NCBI GenBank assembly: GCA_014384505.1
Contig: JACNFT010000071.1
Coordinates: 1 to 9,808, forward strand
DNA from: Cryomorphaceae bacterium
GTDB taxonomy: Bacteria > Bacteroidota > Bacteroidia > Flavobacteriales > BACL11
Direction of reading: 5' to 3'
DNA length: 9,808 bases
This document shows positions 5,129 through 9,808 of this stretch, one piece after another. The notes beneath the pieces are model-generated. The model was not told the origin of the DNA, ran no database searches, and saw nothing but the letters and a program-made list of their open reading frames with translations. How positions within the stretch are numbered: the first letter of the stretch is position 1; the number at the start of each line of letters is the position of its first letter. Made by a program: the position numbers and the translations under genes.

Positions 5129-7214
5129 TAGTTGGAGTAAAAATTTATTTTTAGTTGGTTTCTGGTTAATTGCGAGTACTACTTTTTCTCAAGATATTAG
5201 TTTTAAGAACTCAAACTTTAAAGAAGATAAACAAGGGCTAGAGTTGGCCAAAGAAAATATAGCCATTGCTGATGAAATGCGTGATGAGGGAATTGATAAA
5301 ATATTGGCAATGCAAGAAGCTAATATACTATTTATACAAGCTATTTTCCATTATCAAAAAGCACAAGATTTCAATCCAAATAATGCAGAGTTAAATTACA
5401 AAATTGGAAGTTGTTATTTATTTACTAATCAAAAAGAAAAAGCAGTTGATTATCTGTTACGAACTATGGATTTAACGTCTGAATATCCATCCGATTTTTT
5501 ATTTTTTCATGGTATGGCATTACAATTACAAGGCAATTATTTACAGGCGGGTGAGCAGTTTGAACAGTTTAAACTTTCAGCCAAAAGTAAAGTGTATGAA
5601 CGTTATGAGTTATTGGCTAAAAAATACACTAAAGAATGTCAAGGTGCAAATGAGATATTAGCTAATTCCCACAGAATTTGGGTAGATAATATAGCTTTAA
5701 ATACCGAATTTGATGATTGGAGTCCTTGTTTGAGTGCTGATGGAGAGTTGTTAATTTTCACTTCTAATCAGCCGAATGAAAACCAAGCAAATGAATTTGG
5801 TATTTATGATCAGGATATATACTCTTCTACTATAAATTCCAGAAAATTTGAAGCAGTTTTTCCTGTTTCTGAATTAAATACGGAAAATAATGATGTTGCT
5901 GGTGGGCTTTCTTATGATGGGCAAAGGTTACTTATTTTTAAACAAGAAGATGGAAATACTGATGTGTTTGAATCTAAATTGAATGGTTTAAAATGGGAGA
6001 TTCCAACTAGGAAAATGGGTGAAAAGCTTAGAGGTGGGAATACGGATGGGAATGAAACATTTGCTTCTTTTGATCCGCCTGATGTTAAAGTCTATTATAT
6101 TACCGATGGAGGGTATAGTGGTAATAAAAATATTTATTTTTCAGGAGTAATGAATAGAGAACGTAATCTTTGGGGTAAAGGACAAAGTGCGGGTCATGAG
6201 ATAAATACAAAATTTCAGGAAGGTTCAGTTTATATTCATCCTGATGGAAAAACTATGTATTTTTCATCTCAAGGACATAACTCACTAGGTGGCTATGATA
6301 TTTTTGTTTCTCATGTTGATGATCTAGGGCATTGGGGAGAGCCAATTAATTTAGGTTACCCTATTAACACGCCTTATGATGATTTATTTTACAGTGCTAC
6401 TGCCAGTGGAAGATATGCTTATATTGCTTCAAATAGAGCGGGTGGAATAGGTGGTTTAGATATTTATAAGGTAACTTATTGGGGAATGGATAAGCCAATG
6501 AGTACTGATGTACAGGATCAGTTAATTGCTAGTATTGCAAAGCCTGTGAGTGATAATATAATTGCTAAACCTATTCTGGTGGAGGAAAAATCCCTAACTG
6601 TTTTCAAGGGTAAAGTTTTGGATGCTATTACTAAAAAACCTATTAAAGCTGCAATTGAAATTATCTTAAATGAAACAGGAAAGGTGTATACCTCCTTCTT
6701 TTCTAATAGTGTTACAGGTAAATTTCTGTTATCCTTGCCTGCTGGGAATAATTATGGAATTTCTGTATCTGCTGATGGATATTTATTTCATTCGGAAAAC
6801 TTTGACTTGCCTAAGGGGGATGGTTTTAATAATGTAACTAAGGATGTTGAATTAAAGAACATAAAAGTAGGAAGTAATATTGCCCTTAGAAATGTATTTT
6901 TCAATACAGGAAAATGGGAAGTAAAGGATGATTCTTATGCTGAGTTAGCGCGTTTAGTTTTGCTTTTGAATGATGTGCCTAGCCTAAAAATTGAAATTTC
7001 TGGCCATACAGATAATATAGGTGCAGAATCTTTTAATGAGTTACTCTCGCAAAGACGAGCTGATGCAGTAGTGAATTATCTAGTAGAAAAGGGAGTAGAT
7101 AAAAATAGATTGTCCGCAAAAGGTTACGGACAATCTAATCCTGTTGATTCTAATGATACTGCTGAAGGTAGGGCATCCAACAGAAGAACTGAATTTGAAA
7201 TTATTGAAAATTAA
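5115..7214 (+). CDS. Secreted TPR / PD40 beta-propeller / CRD / OmpA-domain protein with PorE-like architecture, 699 aa
   Basis: This is a predicted peptidoglycan-anchored envelope scaffold. Domains: signal peptide (1 to about 26, cut after TTFSQ), TPR-like helices (about 65-155), PD40 propeller repeats (about 195-455, e.g. 'DDWSPCLSADGELLIFTS', 'IHPDGKTMYFSS', 'GGIGGLDIY'), a carboxypeptidase-regulatory-like domain (about 495-565), and OmpA_C (about 586-699). D633 in GHTDN and R648 in SQRRA are 15 residues apart, the spacing of the DAP-binding pair. The ATG at 5115 gives a complete signal peptide; GTG at 5121 is an alternative. It overlaps the TPR gene by 14 nt. The same domain series is described for PorE (PG1058) of the type IX secretion system and occurs in the 634-aa protein here. 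The protein has a normal signal peptide where PorE has a lipid anchor, and such architectures are multi-copy in Bacteroidota, so the T9SS role is a hypothesis. The gene hides a minus-strand hairpin at 7106-7137. Confidence 0.9.
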   Translation: MIVNSSWSKNLFLVGFWLIASTTFSQDISFKNSNFKEDKQGLELAKENIAIADEMRDEGIDKILAMQEANILFIQAIFHYQKAQDFNPNNAELNYKIGSCYLFTNQKEKAVDYLLRTMDLTSEYPSDFLFFHGMALQLQGNYLQAGEQFEQFKLSAKSKVYERYELLAKKYTKECQGANEILANSHRIWVDNIALNTEFDDWSPCLSADGELLIFTSNQPNENQANEFGIYDQDIYSSTINSRKFEAVFPVSELNTENNDVAGGLSYDGQRLLIFKQEDGNTDVFESKLNGLKWEIPTRKMGEKLRGGNTDGNETFASFDPPDVKVYYITDGGYSGNKNIYFSGVMNRERNLWGKGQSAGHEINTKFQEGSVYIHPDGKTMYFSSQGHNSLGGYDIFVSHVDDLGHWGEPINLGYPINTPYDDLFYSATASGRYAYIASNRAGGIGGLDIYKVTYWGMDKPMSTDVQDQLIASIAKPVSDNIIAKPILVEEKSLTVFKGKVLDAITKKPIKAAIEIILNETGKVYTSFFSNSVTGKFLLSLPAGNNYGISVSADGYLFHSENFDLPKGDGFNNVTKDVELKNIKVGSNIALRNVFFNTGKWEVKDDSYAELARLVLLLNDVPSLKIEISGHTDNIGAESFNELLSQRRADAVVNYLVEKGVDKNRLSAKGYGQSNPVDSNDTAEGRASNRRTEFEIIEN
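7101..7137 (-). terminator. Intrinsic terminator of the T9SS-tail gene, embedded in the convergent OmpA coding sequence
   Basis: A perfect 11-bp inverted repeat, TAGATTGTCCG (7106-7116) with CGGACAATCTA (7127-7137), encloses a 10-nt loop. Read on the minus strand, the stem is followed at once by TTTTTATC (complement of 7098-7105), the layout of a factor-independent terminator. It begins about 73 nt beyond the stop of the minus-strand gene (7211). On the plus strand no T-run follows the stem. The stem lies over codons for the conserved OmpA segment NRLSAKGYGQSN. The equivalent segment of the paralogous gene (about 2485-2525) has no such repeat. Confidence 0.7.
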
Positions 7215-7230
7215 TTCAATATAATTTTTT
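7198..7230 (+). terminator. Weak AT-only hairpin plus T6 at the end of the OmpA gene
   Basis: AAATTATTGAA (7198-7208) pairs with TTCAAT..AATTT (7215-7227) apart from a 2-nt bulge, around an AATTAA loop, and a T6 run ends at 7230. The hairpin spans the stop codon of the plus-strand gene and extends into the 3' end of the minus-strand gene. The stem is nearly all A-T, so termination would be weak. Confidence 0.3.
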
Positions 7231-7969
7231 GTGTTTTATTTTCTGATTTAAGAATATAAATTCCATTCTTTAAATGAGAAATAGTTGTAGATTTTTCTTT
7301 AGTTGTTAAAACTAATTTACCATTTATATCATATACTAAAATAGCATTTGTTGTTTCAATTGTTTTATTAACTGTATTGAATGTGAAATCATTTTTTAAA
7401 GATAAATCATTAACTGCATTAACTATTTCTTCATTTACTGTAAGTGAAGTTGTGAAAATATAATCGCCATTATTGTTTCCGTTTCCATTTGCAAACATTA
7501 ATGCTGCATAGAATGTAGTTGAATTTGAGCTATTTGCTGTTGGCATCCAATCCACACTCCAGCTTTTAGTTGTATTTCCACTATTTCCTGATGATTTATG
7601 GGAAACAGCATTATTGGAGTTTACAAATTTAGTAGTATTGTCTGTAATCATAAAGTTCCCTGCTTTCCCACTTGCATCTTCAGCTGTTAATTCAAATCCA
7701 AATTTTGTACAATTTGCTTTTACTCCTGTAAGTGTAATTGTGTAAGTATTACCTATTACATAACCATTAACAGGTATATCACTAGTAATAGATGCTGTAC
7801 CTACTCCTGAATTTAATGTGCCAGAATGACAACCTGTACATGTTTGTGCATCTAAAGGAGAATTTGTTTTTCCTCCAGGTGATCCTCCAGAATTAGAATG
7901 AGAAGTTGTTGGGTAAAAGAATATTGCTAATGCAATAGTGATAGGGAAAAGTAGTAAAGATTTTTTCAT
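7211..7969 (-). CDS. Secreted CxxCH / Reeler-like (choice-of-anchor V type) protein with a short T9SS C-terminal tail, 252 aa
   Basis: This is a probable type IX secretion substrate, exported by Sec and then across the outer membrane. A signal peptide (1 to about 24) is followed by GGSPGGKTNSP and the single heme-c type motif CTGCH (44-48). A beta-rich domain of about 55-178 resembles the Reeler/choice-of-anchor V proteins of Bacteroidota, which often start with this G-x-P-G-G-x-T...CxxCH segment. The final 60 residues carry the second half of a T9SS type A sorting domain: ILVYDINGKLV (210-220), ISHLKNGIYILK (230-241) and a basic TQKIILN end. The usual 'PNP' strand at the start of such tails is missing, so the tail is short or diverged. 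Heme attachment is not demonstrated. The gene is transcribed alone from a TATATTTG box at 7992-7999, and its stop shares the palindrome TTAA with the convergent OmpA gene. A terminator-like hairpin lies downstream at 7137-7101. Confidence 0.85.
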   Translation of the reverse strand: MKKSLLLFPITIALAIFFYPTTSHSNSGGSPGGKTNSPLDAQTCTGCHSGTLNSGVGTASITSDIPVNGYVIGNTYTITLTGVKANCTKFGFELTAEDASGKAGNFMITDNTTKFVNSNNAVSHKSSGNSGNTTKSWSVDWMPTANSSNSTTFYAALMFANGNGNNNGDYIFTTSLTVNEEIVNAVNDLSLKNDFTFNTVNKTIETTNAILVYDINGKLVLTTKEKSTTISHLKNGIYILKSENKTQKIILN

Positions 7970-7991
7970 GATTTATAATTTTAGTATTAAG

Positions 7992-7999
7992 CAAATATA
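7992..7999 (-). promoter_or_regulatory. Candidate -7 box (TATATTTG) for the T9SS-tail gene
   Basis: On the minus strand TATATTTG is an exact match to TAnnTTTG. The predicted start is near 7986-7988, giving a leader of about 17-20 nt before the ATG at 7969. No clear TTG -33 element is found at standard spacing; the region upstream is nearly pure A/T. Confidence 0.45.
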
Positions 8000-8068
8000 T
8001 AAATATTTTTTTGTAAATTTATTTATCCTGTTTTTTCTAAGTATTTATAAAAAAAGTAGCATGAGTTA

Positions 8069-8099
8069 TTGCTAGCTTTTATGAAAATAAATACATTTG
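8069..8099 (+). promoter_or_regulatory. Bacteroidota-type promoter of the phosphoribosyltransferase gene
   Basis: TTG (8069-8071) and TACATTTG (8092-8099) are separated by 20 nt. This fits both elements and the spacing of the Bacteroidota housekeeping promoter (TTG, 19-21 nt, TAnnTTTG). Only CCTT separates the box from the ATG at 8104, so the transcription start should fall on or beside the start codon. It is the best promoter match in the window. Confidence 0.65.
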
Positions 8100-8103
8100 C
8101 CTT

Positions 8104-8607
8104 ATGACTATAAAATCAAAAATATTAAATATACAAGAGATAAATCAAAAGCTAAAGCGATTGGCTTGGCAAGTTTATGAGAAAAATTCAGCTGAAAAAG
8201 AAATTATTGTAGTAGGTATTTCAGAAAGAGGCTTAATTTTAGCAAAACAATTAGCAGATCATATTCAAGAAATATCAAATATTAAAACTAAAATTTCTCA
8301 TTTGGAGTTAGATAAAGATAATCCGTATAACAAAGAGGTTTCTTTAAACTTGAAGGAAAAGGAATATTCAAATAAAGTAGTTATACTTGTTGATGATGTA
8401 TTAAATTCAGGAAAGACTTTAATGTATGCAGCTAAACATTTTTTAACAACTCGACTTACTAGCTTATCTATTATGGTGTTGGTGGATCGTAACCATAATC
8501 GCTACCCCATAAAGGCGGACTATATTGGTTTATCCTTAGCCACTACTTTACAGGAATATATAAATGTAGATTTAAAGGGTGCTGATAAGGGAGTTTACCT
8601 CTCTTAA
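8104..8607 (+). CDS. PyrR-like phosphoribosyltransferase family protein, 167 aa
   Basis: This is a type I phosphoribosyltransferase fold protein. The PRPP-binding motif VVILVDDVLNSGKT (92-105) is complete, with the Asp97-Asp98 pair and Ser-Gly-Lys-Thr. The N-terminus (LNIQEINQKLKRLAWQVYE), the LVDRNHNRYPIKADYIG block (126-142) and the VYLS end resemble PyrR, the uracil phosphoribosyltransferase/pyr-operon attenuator of Bacillota. Whether it makes UMP or regulates anything is unknown; no pyr genes or attenuator are in the window, so no symbol is given. The ATG at 8104 is chosen because it gives the family N-terminus, even though the promoter box leaves no room for a leader. No other in-frame ATG occurs before residue 108. 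The last 36 nt overlap, in antisense, the 3' end of aroK, with a two-tier hairpin at 8578-8611 around the stop. Confidence 0.88.
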   Translation: MTIKSKILNIQEINQKLKRLAWQVYEKNSAEKEIIVVGISERGLILAKQLADHIQEISNIKTKISHLELDKDNPYNKEVSLNLKEKEYSNKVVILVDDVLNSGKTLMYAAKHFLTTRLTSLSIMVLVDRNHNRYPIKADYIGLSLATTLQEYINVDLKGADKGVYLS

Positions 8608-9078
8608 CACCTCATTTGTGCTTTTATTATCTACTAATATGGTGTGATTAGCTAAATTATAAAATGGACTTCTGCTTTGAAGTTCATTTTTTATATATAT
8701 TTTTAATTTTTCATCCGTTTTATTTTCAATTAAAGGGCGACTTTGTTTTTCATTTTTTAATCGATTAAATAAACAATTATTTGATGCTTTCAAATAAATA
8801 CTTATTCCCTTGGAATTTATCAATCCCATATTATTATTGTGTATTGGTAATCCGCCACCACAAGCTATAATGCTATTTTGATTTATGTTTTCCAAAAGTT
8901 CAGTTTCCAACATTCTGAAATACAATTCCCCATCTTTTTTGAATATCTCCGAAACACTTCTTTTTTGGTTTTTCTCAATCTCTTGGTCAGTATCATAAAA
9001 GGGAAGACTCAATTTATTAGCTAATAACTTAGTAATAGTAGTTTTCCCAGCACCCATGTAGCCAATAAGATAGATCAT
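8572..9078 (-). CDS. aroK: Shikimate kinase
   Basis: Shikimate kinase phosphorylates shikimate at the 3-OH with ATP, a cytoplasmic step of chorismate and aromatic amino acid synthesis. The 168-residue protein has the family's usual length and all key sites: Walker A GYMGAGKT (6-13), the shikimate/Mg motif DTD (29-31), FR with Arg55, the CGGG loop (73-76), Arg114 of the lid segment RPL, and Arg136 in RSPFY. The start at 9078 puts Walker A six residues in, as expected. Upstream, TTAATTTG (9109-9102 on the minus strand) differs from the TAnnTTTG box at one base and may be its promoter. The last 12 codons overlap the convergent phosphoribosyltransferase gene, so each 3' end is constrained by the other. 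I cannot distinguish aroK from aroL; aroK is the general name used. Confidence 0.96.
   Translation of the reverse strand: MIYLIGYMGAGKTTITKLLANKLSLPFYDTDQEIEKNQKRSVSEIFKKDGELYFRMLETELLENINQNSIIACGGGLPIHNNNMGLINSKGISIYLKASNNCLFNRLKNEKQSRPLIENKTDEKLKIYIKNELQSRSPFYNLANHTILVDNKSTNEVLREVNSLISTL
8578..8611. other. Two-tier hairpin across the phosphoribosyltransferase stop codon
   Basis: AAGGGAG (8587-8593) pairs with CTCTCTT (8599-8605), with one G-U wobble, around a TTTAC loop. GGTG (8578-8581) and CACC (8608-8611) form an outer stem. It sits inside the aroK/phosphoribosyltransferase overlap. No T-run follows on either strand, so it is not a standard terminator. It may protect or stop 3' ends, or be chance. 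Confidence 0.3.
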
Positions 9079-9199
9079 AAATAAGAAGTAAATTTAAGTT
9101 TCAAATTAACATAATTTATTATGATTTTTGATTAGAAATAAGCTTATATATTTTCGTTAAATCTTTTTTGCAAAATTCATTCTGATTAAAGAAAAGTAA

Positions 9200-9207
9200 T
9201 ATATTTG
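9200..9207 (+). promoter_or_regulatory. Candidate -7 box (TATATTTG) for tRNA-Lys
   Basis: This is an exact TAnnTTTG match 15 nt upstream of the first base of tRNA-Lys, so the primary transcript would carry a 5' leader of about 10 nt for RNase P. The -33 position shows TTC (9176-9178) in place of TTG, with a 21-nt spacer. Confidence 0.55.
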
Positions 9208-9222
9208 CAGCCGATTTTGACC

Positions 9223-9298
9223 GACCTGGTAGCTCAGCTGGTAGAGCACCTCACTTTTAATGAGGGGGTCCTGGGTTCGAGCCCCAGCCAGGTCACCA
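9223..9298 (+). tRNA. tRNA-Lys (anticodon UUU)
   Basis: This is a complete 76-nt cloverleaf. The acceptor stem GACCTGG/CCAGGTC (9223-9229, 9288-9294) is followed by discriminator A and an encoded CCA (9296-9298). The D arm is GCTC/GAGC, and the anticodon stem is CCTCA/TGAGG around the loop CTTTTAA with anticodon TTT at 9256-9258. The variable loop is GGGTC, and the T arm is CTGGG/CCCAG with TTCGAGC. It reads AAA and AAG. A terminator follows 11 nt after CCA. Confidence 0.98.
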
Positions 9299-9309
9299 AA
9301 AACAAAAAG

Positions 9310-9338
9310 ATCCCGCTTAATAGCGGGATTCTTTTTTT
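9310..9338 (+). terminator. Strong intrinsic terminator between tRNA-Lys and tRNA-Leu
   Basis: A perfect 8-bp GC-rich stem, ATCCCGCT/AGCGGGAT (9310-9317, 9322-9329), closes a TAAT loop and is followed by TC and T7 (9332-9338). An A-run precedes the stem, so it could also work on the minus strand. It resembles the hairpin at 2602-2621 in stem edges and loop. Confidence 0.9.
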
Positions 9339-9341
9339 ATG

Positions 9342-9349
9342 TATTATTG
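9342..9349 (+). promoter_or_regulatory. Possible -7 box (TATTATTG) for tRNA-Leu
   Basis: Only 22 nt separate the terminator T-run from tRNA-Leu. TATTATTG matches TAnnTTTG at five of the six defined bases and would start transcription close to 9354. The -33 element would have to lie inside the terminator hairpin, where only TTA (9317-9319) is seen. Readthrough from the tRNA-Lys promoter is the alternative. Confidence 0.2.
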
Positions 9350-9360
9350 CATAACACTTT

Positions 9361-9443
9361 GCCCAGGTGCTGAAATTGGTAGACAGGCATGATTGAGGGT
9401 CATGTGTCCTAAGGACGTGCGGGTTCGAGTCCCGCTCTGGGCA
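9361..9443 (+). tRNA. tRNA-Leu (anticodon GAG)
   Basis: This is a class II tRNA of 83 nt without an encoded CCA. The acceptor stem is GCCCAGG/TCTGGGC (9361-9367, 9436-9442; one G-U pair) plus discriminator A (9443). The anticodon stem is CATGA/TCATG with loop TTGAGGG and anticodon GAG at 9395-9397. The long variable arm is GTCC-TAA-GGAC (9406-9416), and the T arm is GCGGG/CCCGC with TTCGAGT. It reads CUC and CUU and has G37, a TrmD target. CTT, not CCA, follows the discriminator, so CCA must be added by the CCA-adding enzyme, unlike tRNA-Lys upstream. A T7 run (9449-9455) follows with no separate hairpin. Confidence 0.97.
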
Positions 9444-9518
9444 CTTAATTTTTTTATAGTATTTTCCTATTATTAATGAATTAGAAAATATTAGTTTAAT
9501 AATCTTATTTCAGCAAAT

Positions 9519-9808
9519 TTACCCTCCAACTCGCTTATAATTATAGCCTTCTTTTGCTAGAATATCCATTATTTTATCTCTTAAATCACCTTGTATAATT
9601 ATTTCACCATTTTTAGCACTACCACCGACACCACATTTTGCTTTTAGTATTTTACCTAATGCTTTCAAATCAGCAGCAGTTCCAACAAAACCTTTTATAA
9701 TTATCGCGATTTTCCCTGCCCTATGTTTGTCAATGCACACTTTAAGGTTTTGCTGATTATTTGCTAAGGTATCCATTTTCTCATTTTCGTATTCAAACTC
9801 AAAATCAG
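9519..9808 (-). CDS. SUI1/eIF1-like (YciH family) translation factor, 5' end outside window
   Basis: This is a small bacterial homologue of eukaryotic eIF1, presumed to act on the ribosome in initiation fidelity; its role in Bacteroidota is unproven. The frame is open to the window edge: ten codons (DFEFEYENEK) precede the Met encoded at 9776-9774. Family members in Bacteroidota have an acidic/aromatic stretch of this kind before a QQQ-type segment, so that Met is very probably internal and the gene is truncated here. The SUI1 core is clear: NLKVCIDKHRAGKIAIII, KGFVGTAADLKALGKILK, the basic-Gly signature KCGVGGSAKNGEIIIQGD, RDKIMDILAKEGY and a C-terminal KRVGG. About 96 codons are visible; I expect roughly 15-20 more upstream. 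It is convergent with tRNA-Leu; the 75 nt between them are AT-rich, with an imperfect TATTTTC/GAAAATA repeat but no clear minus-strand terminator. Confidence 0.93.
   Translation of the reverse strand, partial: DFEFEYENEKMDTLANNQQNLKVCIDKHRAGKIAIIIKGFVGTAADLKALGKILKAKCGVGGSAKNGEIIIQGDLRDKIMDILAKEGYNYKRVGG

Noticed and set aside
7984..8024. AAATAT/ATATTT hairpin followed by a T-run as a terminator
   Set aside because: It lies upstream of both divergent genes, where no transcript needs ending, and the pairing is pure A-T in an AT-rich spacer. The overlapping TATATTTG box explains the region better.
8104..8607. Calling the phosphoribosyltransferase PyrR with a pyrimidine attenuator
   Set aside because: No pyr genes and no anti-terminator/terminator pair are present, and the mRNA seems to lack a leader, so a regulatory role cannot be supported.
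9223..9443. tRNA genes as an integration site of a mobile element
   Set aside because: No integrase, direct repeat of a tRNA 3' end, or foreign-looking gene lies beside them; both flanks are ordinary chromosomal genes.
9460..9490. TATTTTC/GAAAATA inverted repeat as terminator of the SUI1 gene
   Set aside because: The stem is A-T rich with a bulge, and on the minus strand it is followed by A's, not T's. On the plus strand no T-run follows directly.

Overview
The window looks like ordinary chromosome from an AT-rich member of the Bacteroidota, probably Flavobacteriales or a close relative. The evidence is OmpA-family proteins that combine TPR, PD40 beta-propeller and carboxypeptidase-regulatory-like domains, a secreted protein with a type IX secretion (T9SS) C-terminal sorting tail, promoter boxes of the Bacteroidota TAnnTTTG type, and almost no Shine-Dalgarno sequences. 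I see no phage, insertion sequence, CRISPR array or defence island.

Layout. Positions 1-2599 (+): the C-terminal half of a sodium-coupled dicarboxylate/glutamate symporter, followed after one base by a 634-residue TPR/PD40/OmpA envelope protein. The unit ends in a bidirectional hairpin terminator (2602-2621) shared with the convergent trmD-rplS pair (3743-2646, -). A 290-bp divergent intergenic region (3744-4033) holds a nested inverted repeat. Positions 4034-7214 (+): a secreted TPR-repeat protein overlaps by 14 nt a 699-residue TPR/PD40/CRD/OmpA protein. The latter shares its domain order with the T9SS component PorE and with the first OmpA protein. It converges, with a 4-nt overlap, on a secreted CxxCH/Reeler-like protein that carries a short T9SS tail (7969-7211, -). 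Next come a PyrR-like phosphoribosyltransferase (8104-8607, +), convergent with and overlapping shikimate kinase aroK (9078-8572, -), then tRNA-Lys(UUU), a strong terminator, tRNA-Leu(GAG), and the 5'-truncated end of a SUI1/eIF1-like gene (9808-9519, -).

How they fit together. The core genes cover tRNA m1G37 methylation, ribosomal protein L19, shikimate phosphorylation and tRNAs. The envelope genes suggest peptidoglycan-anchored outer-membrane scaffolds next to a probable T9SS cargo. The most interesting signals are regulatory. A terminator-like hairpin for the T9SS-cargo gene lies inside the coding sequence of the convergent OmpA gene and is absent from the paralogous OmpA gene. Two TAnnTTTG boxes sit exactly 4 nt before an ATG, which predicts leaderless mRNAs. 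A nested palindrome lies in the trmD/TPR intergenic region. I found no clearly new multi-gene system.
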